Positions 1 through 10,192 of a DNA stretch of 64,000 nt are shown here, piece after piece. Below the pieces are notes generated by a model. That model saw only the letters and a program-made list of their open reading frames with translations. It was not told the origin of the DNA and searched no databases. This stretch comes from Saprolegnia diclina VS20 (Eukaryota > Oomycota > Saprolegniomycetes > Saprolegniales > Saprolegniaceae): assembly GCF_000281045.1 (NCBI RefSeq), contig NW_008246080.1, positions 319,844 through 383,843 of the forward strand. The letters are read 5' to 3'. The position numbers were made by a program, and so were the translations under genes. Every line of letters starts with the position of its first letter. Position 1 is the first letter of the stretch.

Positions 1-1119
1 GAGCACGTTCGAGAGCTACCCACGCGTTAGCAACGTTATGGAGAGATACAACGACAGACCAGTTTGGGGTCGTAGCGGTCCATGATGGATTCCTTGAGGT
101 ACGCAAACGTGAGCGCGTCGGGTGCGTCCCAGACCGCGGCTTCCTTGGCCGTCATGACCGATGCCATCGTCGCGGGGCCGTTGGCCGCGAGCAGCGCCGG
201 GTCGGGCGCATCGAGAACGTCGAGCCAGCTGCTGACCAAGCGCGTCATCTCGGGGTGACCACGGTACGACGACGAGAGCTGCTTGACGAGGAGCTCTGCG
301 CATATCTATGGCATGAGAGACGCATTCGAGGGGTCGAGCCAACCTGGGCCGTTGGCGTCCGTGTGCGCGCGCAAAAAGCCGTTGATCGCGCTGAGGATAT
401 CGAGCTCCATGATGGCGTCGGTCTTGCCCAGGATCTATACGAGAAGCATGAGTACGTCCTGTCCGTCGCCTGCTCATGCACACCTGGAAGGCCGGTGCGG
501 CTTCGTCCTGGATCGCGTCTGCGAGGGCTCCTGCGTCGTCGTCGTCGCGCAAGATGAGCGTGGACGTCGCTCGTCCCGTGCGCTTGGGCTTGTTCTTGGC
601 CTTGAGCTTGGACGACGCATGCTTCTCGCGCTTCTTGCGCTTCTTGGCCTTCTCATCGTCCTTGGCGCTCACATCGTCCGCAGCCGCCGGCGCCTCGCCG
701 CTTGTTGCGAGGGTTTCGTCGTCTTCTGTCGCTTTGCGCTTGGCGCGCTTCCGGCTCGGGCTCTCGGCGTCCTCGGCTGTGAGTTTGGACGACGACTTCT
801 TCTTCTCGAGCTTCTTCGTCGTCGACTCGTCGCCGGCGTCGTCGGCCTTGGCCGCGATCTTCTCGAGGTCGTCCTTGGTCACGTAGCTCGTGATCTCGAC
901 GTTCTCGGGCTTGATCCACTGCGACGTCTTGGAGACGCGGTCGTAGTAGTAGAGGCGCAGGGTCGTCTTGTCCATGCGCTCTTCCCACGCCTGCTTGGAG
1001 GCCGACGGGAGCTCGGCCGGGACGAAGTCGTCGGGCTTCTCCCACACGCTGGCCTTCGTCCCCTTGTTGTAGTAGTACGACCGCCCGTCCTTGGTCTTGT
1101 GCTCGGTCCAGACAGCCAT
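1..1119 (-). CDS. WW-WW domain protein fused to NELF-C/D (TH1) homologue, 3' end beyond window
   Basis: Exons read 1119-484, 434-344, 295-60 and 15-1, with introns of 49, 48 and 44 nt; the last holds CTAAC before its acceptor. The start is the ATG at 1119. Residues 1-31 and 42-73 are two WW domains (W4/W26/P29 and W45/W68/P71, each with a YYY core). Residues about 95-200 are a Lys-rich, probably nuclear, linker. From residue 213 the spliced product resembles the N-terminus of NELF-C/D (TH1 family): short matches include [32 protein letters not shown] and [16 protein letters not shown], in the right order and spacing. NELF-C/D is a subunit of the negative elongation factor that pauses RNA polymerase II. 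WW domains bind proline-rich peptides, so a link to the polymerase tail or splicing factors is plausible but inferred. Metazoan NELF-C/D has no WW domains as far as I know. The rest of the TH1 domain lies off the window. Confidence 0.75.
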
Positions 1120-1692
1120 TCTTGCGCCAACGGTTCAAAGCGCTACTGAGCACATCCGGATACGAGCGTCCGGATAACGCGACGCTGAAGTCATTCCAGT
1201 ATCAACCTCACGCTCCTGCTGGCACGGACACAGGACACGAGGCCCATGTGTCTACTTCGCTCCTCCGCTACGATGGTATGATAGCTGGCATCGCGGAAGC
1301 GTCGTCACCGCAGCAACAAGGCCGGCTGGCGCCGCCTTGATGCATAGGCTGCTCGGTCATACACCAAGGTTTGGATTCGTGCTAGGATGGTGCAGAGAAT
1401 GGTCGGGTTGGAGTAGACGGCCTACCACTGCAAGCACGACACCTGACTAGCATGCTGCCTGGCCTGCGCCTGGAGGTGCTGCTGCGAGCGAAAGTGTCGT
1501 CGTCTGAGCTTGGTTAAAAGGGTCCGTGTTGCCCGAGCATGACATGCCCAACACCTCAAGGCGAAAGTGCGCCGAGCCTTTTGGCGGCTACTACAATGCA
1601 GCTGCATGCGCTGAACGAGAAGGCAAGGTGTGGATCATGGGCCGTGGTCGTGCTAGGATGTATCGTGTTCCTATCCGGTTGTTACTATGGCG
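1120..1692. other. Intergenic; upstream region of the WW/TH1 gene
   Basis: This is non-coding as far as I can see. It lies upstream of the WW/TH1 gene and downstream of the transhydrogenase stop codon. It holds two exact TCCGGATA octamers at 1155-1162 and 1169-1176, about 40-55 bases upstream of the ATG at 1119. Confidence 0.6.
1155..1176. promoter_or_regulatory. Paired TCCGGATA octamers, candidate promoter element
   Basis: Two identical octamers lie 14 bases apart start to start, just upstream of the WW/TH1 start codon. The same octamer in reverse (TATCCGGA) is at 3645-3652, about 70 bases upstream of the transhydrogenase ATG, followed by ACCGGATA at 3660-3667. A further copy is at 12445-12452. 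About two chance occurrences of an octamer are expected in 64 kb counting both strands, so the placement is more telling than the count. A regulatory role is inference. Confidence 0.3.
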
Positions 1693-3577
1693 CTAGTTGC
1701 CGCTGGTTTCGTTTTGCATCGCTTCGACCTTGCGCAGCCCGTTGAGGCCGGCGACGCGGTAGGCTTCGGCAAGCGTCGGGTAGTTGAAGACGGCGTTGCG
1801 GAAGTACTCGAGCGTGCCGCCGGTCGACATGACGACCTGGCCAATGTGAATGATCTCGGTCGCGCCTTCCCCGATCGCGTGGACGCCGAGGAGCTTGAGC
1901 GTACTGGGGCAGAAGATGATCTTGAGAAAGCCGGGCGTGCCGCCGAGCATTTGGCCTTTGGCCAGCTCCTCGTAGCGCGCGACGCCGACCTCGTACGGCA
2001 CGTTCTCCTTTGTGAGCTGCTGCTCCGACTTGCCGACCATCGAGATCTCGGGCACGGTGTAGATGCCAAAGGGAAACACCTCACCCGACCGCATCCGCGT
2101 TCGAAAATGCGACGTCTCGTACGGGTCGAGGTCGGTCCGGTTCTTGTTCGTCGGCTCCGACGTGCGCATGTGCACGGACGCCAGCCGCCCTTGCTCCATC
2201 GAGACCGAAGCGAGGGCCGGGTACCCAATGCAGTCGCCGGCTGCGTAGCTACCGTTTTGCACTGAGCACTCTGGCTGTAAATAAGAAATCTAAGATAACG
2301 CGTACATGTGCGGGACGCTCGTTTGAAAGTTGTTGTTGACTTCAAGGTACCCACGGTTGTTGGCTTCGAGACCAACCGCTTCCAGGTCGAGACCCGTGAC
2401 ATTGCCCTAACGGTCGTACATAGCGTCAGTCATCAGCATTGCGAGAGCGAGGTACCTGGCGACCTTGGGTGTACAGCAAGGCGTCCCCGACAATGATCTT
2501 GCCGCTCTTGAGATGCACGACGACCTCCTTCTCGTCGAGGCGCTTCTCGACAAAGTCGATCGTCTCCTCAGTCAAGAAGCGCGTGCCCCGCTGCCGCATC
2601 GAGTAGCAAAGCGCGTCCGAGACTTCCTTGTCGGCCATTTCAAGAATCTAACAACACGCGACTCACACATAGGACGCGCGAGCGAGACGCTACCTCCTTG
2701 CGGCCGTCAATGACCGTGACCTGCGTGCCAGGGATGATGCTGATCATCGCCGCGTACTCCATGCCAATGACGCCGGCGCCAACGACAATGAGGCGCTTCG
2801 GGACGTTGGTGAGGGCGCCCCAGAGCAGCTGGTCGCTGTCAAAGATGAGCTCGCCGTCAAAGTCCATGTTGGGGTGGCGGGCGGGCCGCGTTCCGACCGA
2901 GATCAGAAACTTGTCGGCCGTGAGCACGCGCTTGCAAATGTTGGCGTCCGAGTGGCGCTGGCCGTCCGTGGCCTCCGTGTACGAGTCGTTCGAAAGCACC
3001 TACGTCATGGGCATGCTACATGAAAGGTGTGCACAGAGAAGGGCGGGCGTACCGCGACCGTCTTCTTGTCTGCATCCGGAAGGAACCGCGCGGTACCGTT
3101 GATGAGGTAGATGCCGTTGCGGAGGAGCTGGTTGCGCGTGAGGTCCATCTCTGCGCTCTCGACCTTCTGGACGCGATCGAGAATGTCCTGGATGCTCATG
3201 CGCTTGCCGCTCGTCGCCGAGTACGCGTTGCCGTAGAAGCCCTTGTGGCGATGCGCCGTCAAGTGCAAGACGGCCTCGCGGAACGTCTTGGACGGAATCG
3301 TGCCCGTGTGCACGCACACGCCGCCGTGCATGTCCTTCTTGTCGATGATCGCGACCTTCTTGCCGTGCTTGGCGCTGTCGATCGCACACTTTTGGCCCGA
3401 CGGACCACTGCCAATGACGACTAAATCAAAATGCTCGCTTGCGCGGAGGTTGCGCAGGATGTTGGTGAACGAGCAGGCGTCATCGGCCTTGGCCTTGGCC
3501 TCAGTCTCGGTCGAGAGAAAGCGGAGGCTAGGGACGGCGGCGCGCCGCGAGCGACGGCCGAGCGCATGCAGCATCAT
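1693..3577 (-). CDS. Soluble (Si-specific) NAD(P) transhydrogenase-like flavoprotein, mitochondrial
   Basis: Five exons, 3577-3053, 2999-2694, 2647-2456, 2406-2306 and 2248-1693, give 559 aa. The product is a class I pyridine nucleotide-disulphide oxidoreductase of SthA type, which moves hydride between NADPH and NAD+. The FAD dinucleotide motif GSGPSG is at 56-61. The redox-site segment GGVCVHTGTIPSKT (85-98) keeps only the first cysteine, as in bacterial SthA, which separates it from lipoamide dehydrogenase and glutathione reductase. A second dinucleotide fold (VVGAGVIG) follows in exon 2, and the FAD-binding end reads VPHIYAAGDCIGYPALAS across the fourth intron, which confirms that splice. 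The Arg-rich, acid-poor N-terminus (MMLHALGRRSRRAA) predicts mitochondrial import. I chose the ATG at 3577, the first of two consecutive ATGs; sequence further upstream has no in-frame ATG. The length is near the family norm plus a presequence. Confidence 0.88.
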
Positions 3578-5528
3578 CCTCCGTGGCCGAAATTGACGTT
3601 TGGTTGACAAAGGGCTTGAAAAATCCAGCCAGCCTCAACCATTTTATCCGGATTCATCGACCGGATACGGAGGCGGGACAAACCTTGATTTGTCCCAAAT
3701 CGATGGCATTTTGTCCAAGGACGCCGACAACAAAAAGCTGCTGTGCCACGTCTCGTACGAGCAAAATACAGTGCGATCGAGCAAGCGACCTACACGTACG
3801 TGCACGCGTCGTAGTCCCAGCGCGGGTGTCCAGGCGCTGGCACACACAAACTCTGCAGCGATTCCCGCAGCTCTCGGGCATTTACCCAGATCCGACAAGG
3901 TGTCGGATTTGCGTGCATTTGCTCTCTACAGGCAGCTGTGCTCTGTATAGGTAGAGGACACTGCGACTGCTGCATCTTGCACTGACGCACCGGATGTAAC
4001 TCAAGGGTTGCGAGCTTTGTGGTGGCTATGATAGGCGGCGACAAGTCGTCGTTGTCGGTCTAGTTGTGTCGCACTGTAGCTAGGTAAACTGGCTCGGTCG
4101 TACGCTGCAGACTGTCTGCCTCCTCAAATGTCTGCGTGTTCGCGCTTGCTCGACAATTCTTGTCCTGGCGCCACGATTCCTCGGCCAAGGTTTGTCCCAA
4201 TGTCCCCGACGCGACCGGATATACGGCATCCGGATCGGCCCGACGTTTTTCGCTGGGCGCCGTCACGGCTGTGATTGGCTAATAGCAAACCTGTTACATT
4301 GCATCTTGCTCGGTTAAAATATCCATTGTGACAGGTAGCTGTCCTTGAACATACCCAAGTCATTTGTTGAGGCTGCTGTGGTCGTGCTTCAGCTTGCTCT
4401 TTTTGCGCCAGCGTCTCGGGTACCCGAGCATGTTTCGGCGTCTCTCCGCCCCTTCTCTCTTCGTCACCGCCATCTCACGACGGTCTCTGGATCGAAATCC
4501 AACTACGAACTAAGATTGGCCGAGGTTGAAGAGGCGTGCAGTGGCACAGGAGTCGTACTGGGTGCGGCCCTTGCCGTGCAGCTACTCGCAGTGCAGTGCC
4601 GAGAAACGCAATCGTCTACAGCAGCTTCTACAGCTCATCCTGGCAGCTGCGGCCACCTTCAACTCATTTTTACAGGCTGCGAGTGGTGGCAGACGCCACG
4701 ATTTCTCGGCTTGGCGTCCTTGGAATATCATCCTCACGCTGAACGGCGCGTGATAGTTCATGCGCCGGCTGGCGCTGTAACATACACATCGTTGACATGG
4801 ATGCGGGATCTTGCGCACAGCGAATCACCACCGCGTGGTGTCCGGCCCGCAACGCTTTTTAAAAAGCGCTAGTTAAGTATGGAAATAAAGAGGCTCGATT
4901 GGCTTGGCCTCCGACACTCCAAAGCTGGCACGGCCATCTCGCTGGTATCCCAGTATCCCATCGTACCCACACTCTCGCTACCCTCCTCGCTTTGGAAGGA
5001 AGCGACTGCGAGCGACCATAGGTTGTCCGCGTCTGCGTTGGCGCCATCGTAGCAGAGCATCGCCGATCGATTTCTGTGACTCACGCCGGCGCACTGGCAC
5101 CGCCGACTCGCTTGCGCGCTCGTAATGGCGCGGTCACTGAGGCGTAATGGGCGAGCTTCAGCGTACATCGACCAAGTCTAATAGGGCCAGCACGGGCTTG
5201 GAGGGACCACGCACCATTAGGTACCCGCCGGTTTTGTGCAGGTACAAGTGTACCTTGTCGGCGTCCGTGCCAGCTCTGTCAATGACAGTGACCGTCCGTC
5301 ACGTCCAGTCGTGGACGTCATTGCCATGAACCTCTCTCTGCGCGTCGCGCCAGCAGCGAGATGCACGAAGCCAACGTCGCTCATAAACATAATAAATAGA
5401 AAGCGAGCGCTCGCCAGAAAGCCATGGCAGCAGATGTAATCCGCGAGTAACTACTGTACGCCAGCAGGTCTCGCCATCCATTCCCCAATTCGACGCCCAT
5501 CGTCGCATTATCAGCTTCTCCGGTCATC
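3578..5528. other. Intergenic, no convincing gene
   Basis: This stretch of 1.95 kb separates the divergent transhydrogenase and C2/coiled-coil genes, so it must hold both promoters. The TATCCGGA/ACCGGATA pair at 3645-3667 lies close to the transhydrogenase start, and a second pair (ACCGGATA, TCCGGATC) is at 4214-4236. Open frames here have mixed codon use and no recognisable domain. Confidence 0.5.
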
Positions 5529-8500
5529 ATGAGCACCTTGCCCGCGACGACCGAGCACAAGGAAGGCTTCTTCCACTGGAAGTGGGGCAAGAACAAGCAG
5601 AAGAAGTCCACGTCCACCAAGAGCCTCCCGCCCATGTCGGCGCCGGCCGTGATTTCGCTGCCGGTGACGCCGACTGCGACGCCGACCGAGTCGACGACCA
5701 ACCGCGCGACCAGCACAGGCCCGCGGTCCGCGCCCGTCCATGGTGGTGACGTGCGCAAGTCCATGGTCGAGACCACGTGGCGGCCGCGCGCTGTCTTGCG
5801 CGACTCGGTCCTCGCCCGCGAGCCAGACGTCGCGATCGAGAAGGCCGTGAAGGGCAAGCTTCTCCTCATGCACCCGTCGACGTCCCTCGACTGGTACAAG
5901 AACCGCATTCGCGAGCTCGAAGCCGACATTCGTACCAACACATGCCGAGCGTGCATTGAAAAGACCGAGGAGGCCGCGCGCCTCCAAGAACAGGTAACGA
6001 TCGAGAAGGGTCGACTGCAAGCCGACATTGAGCGGCTCCGGAAGCGCCTCGGCGAACTCCTCGACGAGAAGAAGCTCTCGGAAACCCAACGCTCGAACCA
6101 AATGTCCGAGCTCCAGCAGACGATCGCTGGCCTCGAGGCGCAGGTTACGTCCGTCTCGGCCGCAGAGGCTGCCGCGGCGGCGGCGACGACGACCGCGTTG
6201 GCGCAGCTCGCCGCCGAACAGGCCGCGGTCGCGGAAAAGACTGCGGCCATCGATGCGCTCTCGTTGCAACTTGCGGACTTGCAACGCGAGTCTGCTGCGA
6301 CGGCCGTGGCGACGTCGGCCGAGTCGGCCGCTTCGGCTGCCGCCATGGCGTCACTTGACGCCCAGCGCACCGAGTTGGTGGCGTCGCTTGCAGCCCTCGA
6401 AACCAGCCACGCGTCGGAGAAGGTTGCTTTGGATGCGTCGGTCGCCGACCTCTCGGCCCAATTGGCGGCGGTCGAGGCCAACCTGGCGTCGTCGTCGGCC
6501 GCCCACGCCGCCGTTGCCGCCGAGCTAGCGACTGCCACGGCCACCGTAACGGCCAAGGACGCCGAAGTGAATGCGCTCAATGCGAAAGCGGACGCCCTTC
6601 AAGTGGAACTGGCGGCCGCCACGGCGGCGGTCGCCACCGCGTCCGAGGCGCATGCAAGCGCGACGGACGCCCATACGCACGCAGCGACTGCGCTTGAAGC
6701 CGAGCGCGATGCGTTGCGCGCCCAGGTCGAGACGCTCGAGACGGCGTCGGCCAACGACAAGGCGTCCCACGTGAGTGCGCTGACCGCGCTCGAAGCGAGC
6801 CTGGCGACGGCGGCCTTGCTGCAGGCCACGACCGAGGGCCAGCGTGCGGCAGCGGAAGCCAAGGAAGCGTCGACGGCAGCCGAGCTCCAGGCCACGACGG
6901 CCAAGCTGGCGACCGTGGAAGGCGAGGCACTGGCGGCGGCCGCGGCCGCCGCGCTTCTTCTCTCGACGACGCGCTCGTCGCACGCCGAGGCCATCGCCGC
7001 GATGGAAGATGAGCGGGACGGGCTCGCCGCCCAGCTCACCGCCCTCGAAGCCAGCCGCGCGTCGGACGCCGCTACGTTTGCGACCACGTCGGCGTCCTTG
7101 GAGGCGCGCATTGCGCAGCTCGAGACGGACGCCGAAGCTGCGGCCGCCCTTCAAGCCACCACGGAAGCGCAACTGAGCGCCGCGATGACGCAGGCCGATG
7201 TCGATGCGGCCGAGCTTGCCGTGCTACGTGCCAAGGTGACAGTCCTCGAAGCCGAAGCCGCAGCGACGACCCTCGCTCTCGCGACCGTGTCGACCGAGCA
7301 CTCGGACACGACGGCGGCGATTCTGGCCGAACGCGACGCGTTCCAAGCGCAACTCGCGGCTGTTGAAGCCGCCAACGCCGCCACGACCGCCGCGCTTGAG
7401 GTTGAAGTTGCCGCTTTGAAGGACCAAGTCTCGGCCCTCGATGCCGCTGTGGCTGCGGCGGCGGCGGCCCAAGCAACGTCCGACGCCGACTTGGCAGCGG
7501 CCAGTAACGACGCGGCGGCCAAGCAAGCCGAGGTCGAGGCTCTCTCAGCGCAGCTTGACGCGGCGGCTCAGGCGCAAGTCGAGGCGGCCGAGGCCACCGC
7601 GGCGCTGACGACCGAGCGTGACGCCCTTCTGGCGACGGTTGCGTCGTTGGAAGATTCGTCGAATGCGTCGGCGACCGAGCTCGCGGCTCGCATTGCGGCG
7701 CTTGAAGCCGAGGCCACGGTGGTCCTCGCTGCGCGTGACGACGCAACGAGCCGCGTCGCTGAGCTTGAAGCAGAGCTCGTGACGTCGCAGGCGAGCGCGG
7801 AGGAGGCGTCGGCCGCGGTCGCTGCCCGCGAGTCCTCCAACAGCGAGTTGGCCGCGCAGGTCGCGGCGCTCACGCTCGACCGGGACACGCGTGCGGCGCA
7901 CGTGACGGCGCTGGAAGCGGCACATGCCACGGATGCCACGGCGCACGCGGCGGCGATTGCCGAATACAAGGCCCAGCTTGTGGCATTCGAGGCGCAAGTG
8001 GCCGCGGCGGCGGTGGCGTATGCCGCGCTGGAAGCGGCATCGAGTAACACGGACGCGTCGGTGACCGCGCTCACAAGCTCGATTGCGCAGCTGGAAGCCG
8101 ACGCCGCGCTGCAGGCGGCGCATATCGTGACGCTCACATCGGCCCGCGACGACCTCCACGCGCAGATGTCGGCCCTCGAGGTATCGCACGCCGCCGAGAT
8201 CGAAGCGCTCGAGGCGCAGCTGGCGGCCGCGGAAGCCAAGGCGCTTGATGGCGACGCCTCGGCTGACCAGGTGGTGGTCCTGCAGGCGACATTGGAATCG
8301 ACGACTGCCGAGCACGCGGCGGCCCTCGCCGCGGTGACCGAGCAGGTTGTCGCCAAGAACGCCGAGCTTGCGGCGTTGGCCGCGGAGAAGGACGCGCTGT
8401 CGACTGCCAACGCGGAGCTCTCGGCGACGATTGCGCAGCTGCAGACCGAGGCAATGACGTTGACGGCGGCCAATACGACGCTCGAGACCTCGTACGCTGC

Positions 8501-9816
8501 TCAAATCGACGAGCTCAAGGATACGATCGCCTCGCTGGAGGCGACGTCGGCGACTGCGTTGGCAACGGCGGTCGCCGAGCACGCTATCGCGCTCGCTGCT
8601 GCGCAAACCCACGTGACGACGATCGAAGCCGCCAAGGACGAGCAGCTCGCCGAGCTCACAGCACACAACGAAGCGCTGACGCTGGCGACGGACGAGCAGC
8701 AGACAGTGATCCAGCGGCTCGAAGCCGACATTGCGGTCGAGAAGGAGCAAATGGCGACGCTGTCGAGCGACCACGCGGCGAAGGAGGCCCTCCTGCTGGC
8801 CAAGATCGCCGAGCTCGAGGCGCGCCTCGCAGCCTTTGACGGCATCGAAGCCGAGCTGGAAGCCAAGCGGTTGGCCGAAGTCGCACGGTTGGCCAAAGAG
8901 TACGTCGTCGGACATGGGTTGGATAGCGCGCTCATACTTGTTTAGGGCAAACGACGCTGAAGCGGCGGCCGCCGACGCCGCGCGGCTGCGGGCACTCGCC
9001 GAGCAGGAAGAGCGTCTGCGGCTCAAGCCCACGAGCACGGTCTCGCGCCTCCTCCGCGTGCAGGTCGAGCGCTGCGAGGACCTTGTCGCGGCCGACACGG
9101 TCTTCATGGGCGGCAAGAGTGATCCGTATGTGGTCATGAAGGTCGGCGACAAGAAGTTCAAGACGACGACGGTCACGTCCGAGCTCAACCCGGTCTGGAC
9201 GCACGAGATCCACGAGTTTACACTTACCGAGGGCCTCATGTACACGAAATCGCTCGAGCTCTTCGTGATGGACCACGACAAGATTGGTGACGACGAGATC
9301 ATTGGGTCGCTCACGCTGCCGCTCCTGCAGTTTGAGCAGTCGCCGCCGACGGGCAAGGAGGCCATCTTCGACCTCGATGTGCCCGTGACGTTCATGAGCC
9401 AAAACAAGGCGAGCAAGATCGTCGTCAAGTTCGAGTTGCTCACAGAAGAGATCGAAAAGTCGTCCAAGGAGCAGCTCATGTGGGAGAACGAGCGGTACGC
9501 CAACCGGGCGTGGGCCAAGGAGAATTTGCTGCCAAAAGAGCGCAAGGCGTGGAGCGTCGGCGCCCGGTCCGGCGACTCGCGCGAGCAAATGCAGCCCAAG
9601 ATCCCGAAAGGCATGGAGACGAAGCTCGGGTGGAGCCTCGACCTCGACCACGGTGATGACAACGGGTGGTTTTACGCCAAGTCGTTTGACGGACCGTGGC
9701 TCAACCAGTCGAATTCGTCAGTCGAAGTGCGCCGCCGCATGTGGACCCAGCGCTGCACGACGATCGTCGTCGTGGACGACAACCAAGTCGACGACGCGGC
9801 GACGACGGCGGCGTAA
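5529..9816 (+). CDS. Ala-rich coiled-coil protein with C-terminal C2 and dysferlin/peroxin-like (DysF) domains
   Basis: Two exons, 5529-8899 and 8946-9816 (46-nt intron, spliced in frame as a Glu codon), give 1413 aa. Residues 1-100 are a Ser/Thr/Pro-rich head with a basic start. Residues about 120-1125 are almost unbroken Ala/Glu/Gln/Leu coiled coil, with a recurring L-A-A-Q-L/ALEA pattern suggesting growth by internal repeats. Residues about 1155-1270 form a C2 domain (LLRVQVERCEDL, then GKSDPYVVMKVGDKKFKT and ELNPVWTHEI), probably binding membrane phospholipid; acidic calcium ligands are only partly evident (SDPY, MDHDKIGDDE). Residues about 1360-1392 match the DysF/peroxin pattern: GWFYAKSFDGPW, then VRRRMWTQR. 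DysF-type modules occur in dysferlin, Pex23/30 and TECPR proteins. A membrane tether is the likely role, by inference. The ATG at 5529 starts the long frame. I know no named orthologue. Confidence 0.85.
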
Positions 9817-10192
9817 ACTGTTGATACTGCAAGTGTAGTCGTACCAAGATATATAAGACCAACATTGTATTTTTCTGTACAAATGGTCTACTCTAAGCTG
9901 CAGACGTAGTGTGTTGCATGACAGTCGTAGACTGGTGTCGCTCTGCTGATGAAACACTCGAGCAAGTGTCTGAGATTGATATATTGATATATTGATATAT
10001 TGATAGATTGATACATAGGAGGTTTCCTAGAGCGTTCGCGAGACGATCATTTTTGGTTCGGACTGGCAGAGATCAAGGGCACTGTCTGATTCTGGTGCAG
10101 TTGTCCCATGACACTCCTTGCGTCTGCGAGCACCAGACTCGACAAGAAAAATGAATTATTATTTGGTAGACAACTAGAAACTTATTGCAAAC
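9817..10192. other. Convergent intergenic region with microsatellite
   Basis: This is the 3' flank of both the C2/coiled-coil gene and the ankyrin gene, which converge here. It is AT-rich, and apart from the octamer microsatellite I see no feature. Confidence 0.6.
9975..10014. repeat. Microsatellite, five units of ATTGATAT
   Basis: There are three exact ATTGATAT units, then ATTGATAG and ATTGATAC, all with period 8. Confidence 0.9.

Noticed and set aside
4345-4872. 175-codon plus-strand frame
   Set aside because: It lacks a clear ATG, has unbiased codons and no recognisable domain; treated as chance.
5381-6580. 399-codon minus-strand frame rich in Ala/Ser
   Set aside because: It is the mirror of the Ala-rich coiled-coil coding sequence, with no domain of its own.
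7545-9662. 705-codon minus-strand open frame opposite the C2/coiled-coil gene
   Set aside because: It is antisense to a strongly supported gene and is open only because the GC-rich, Ala-rich codons give few stops on the opposite strand; its translation is low-complexity Arg/Leu.
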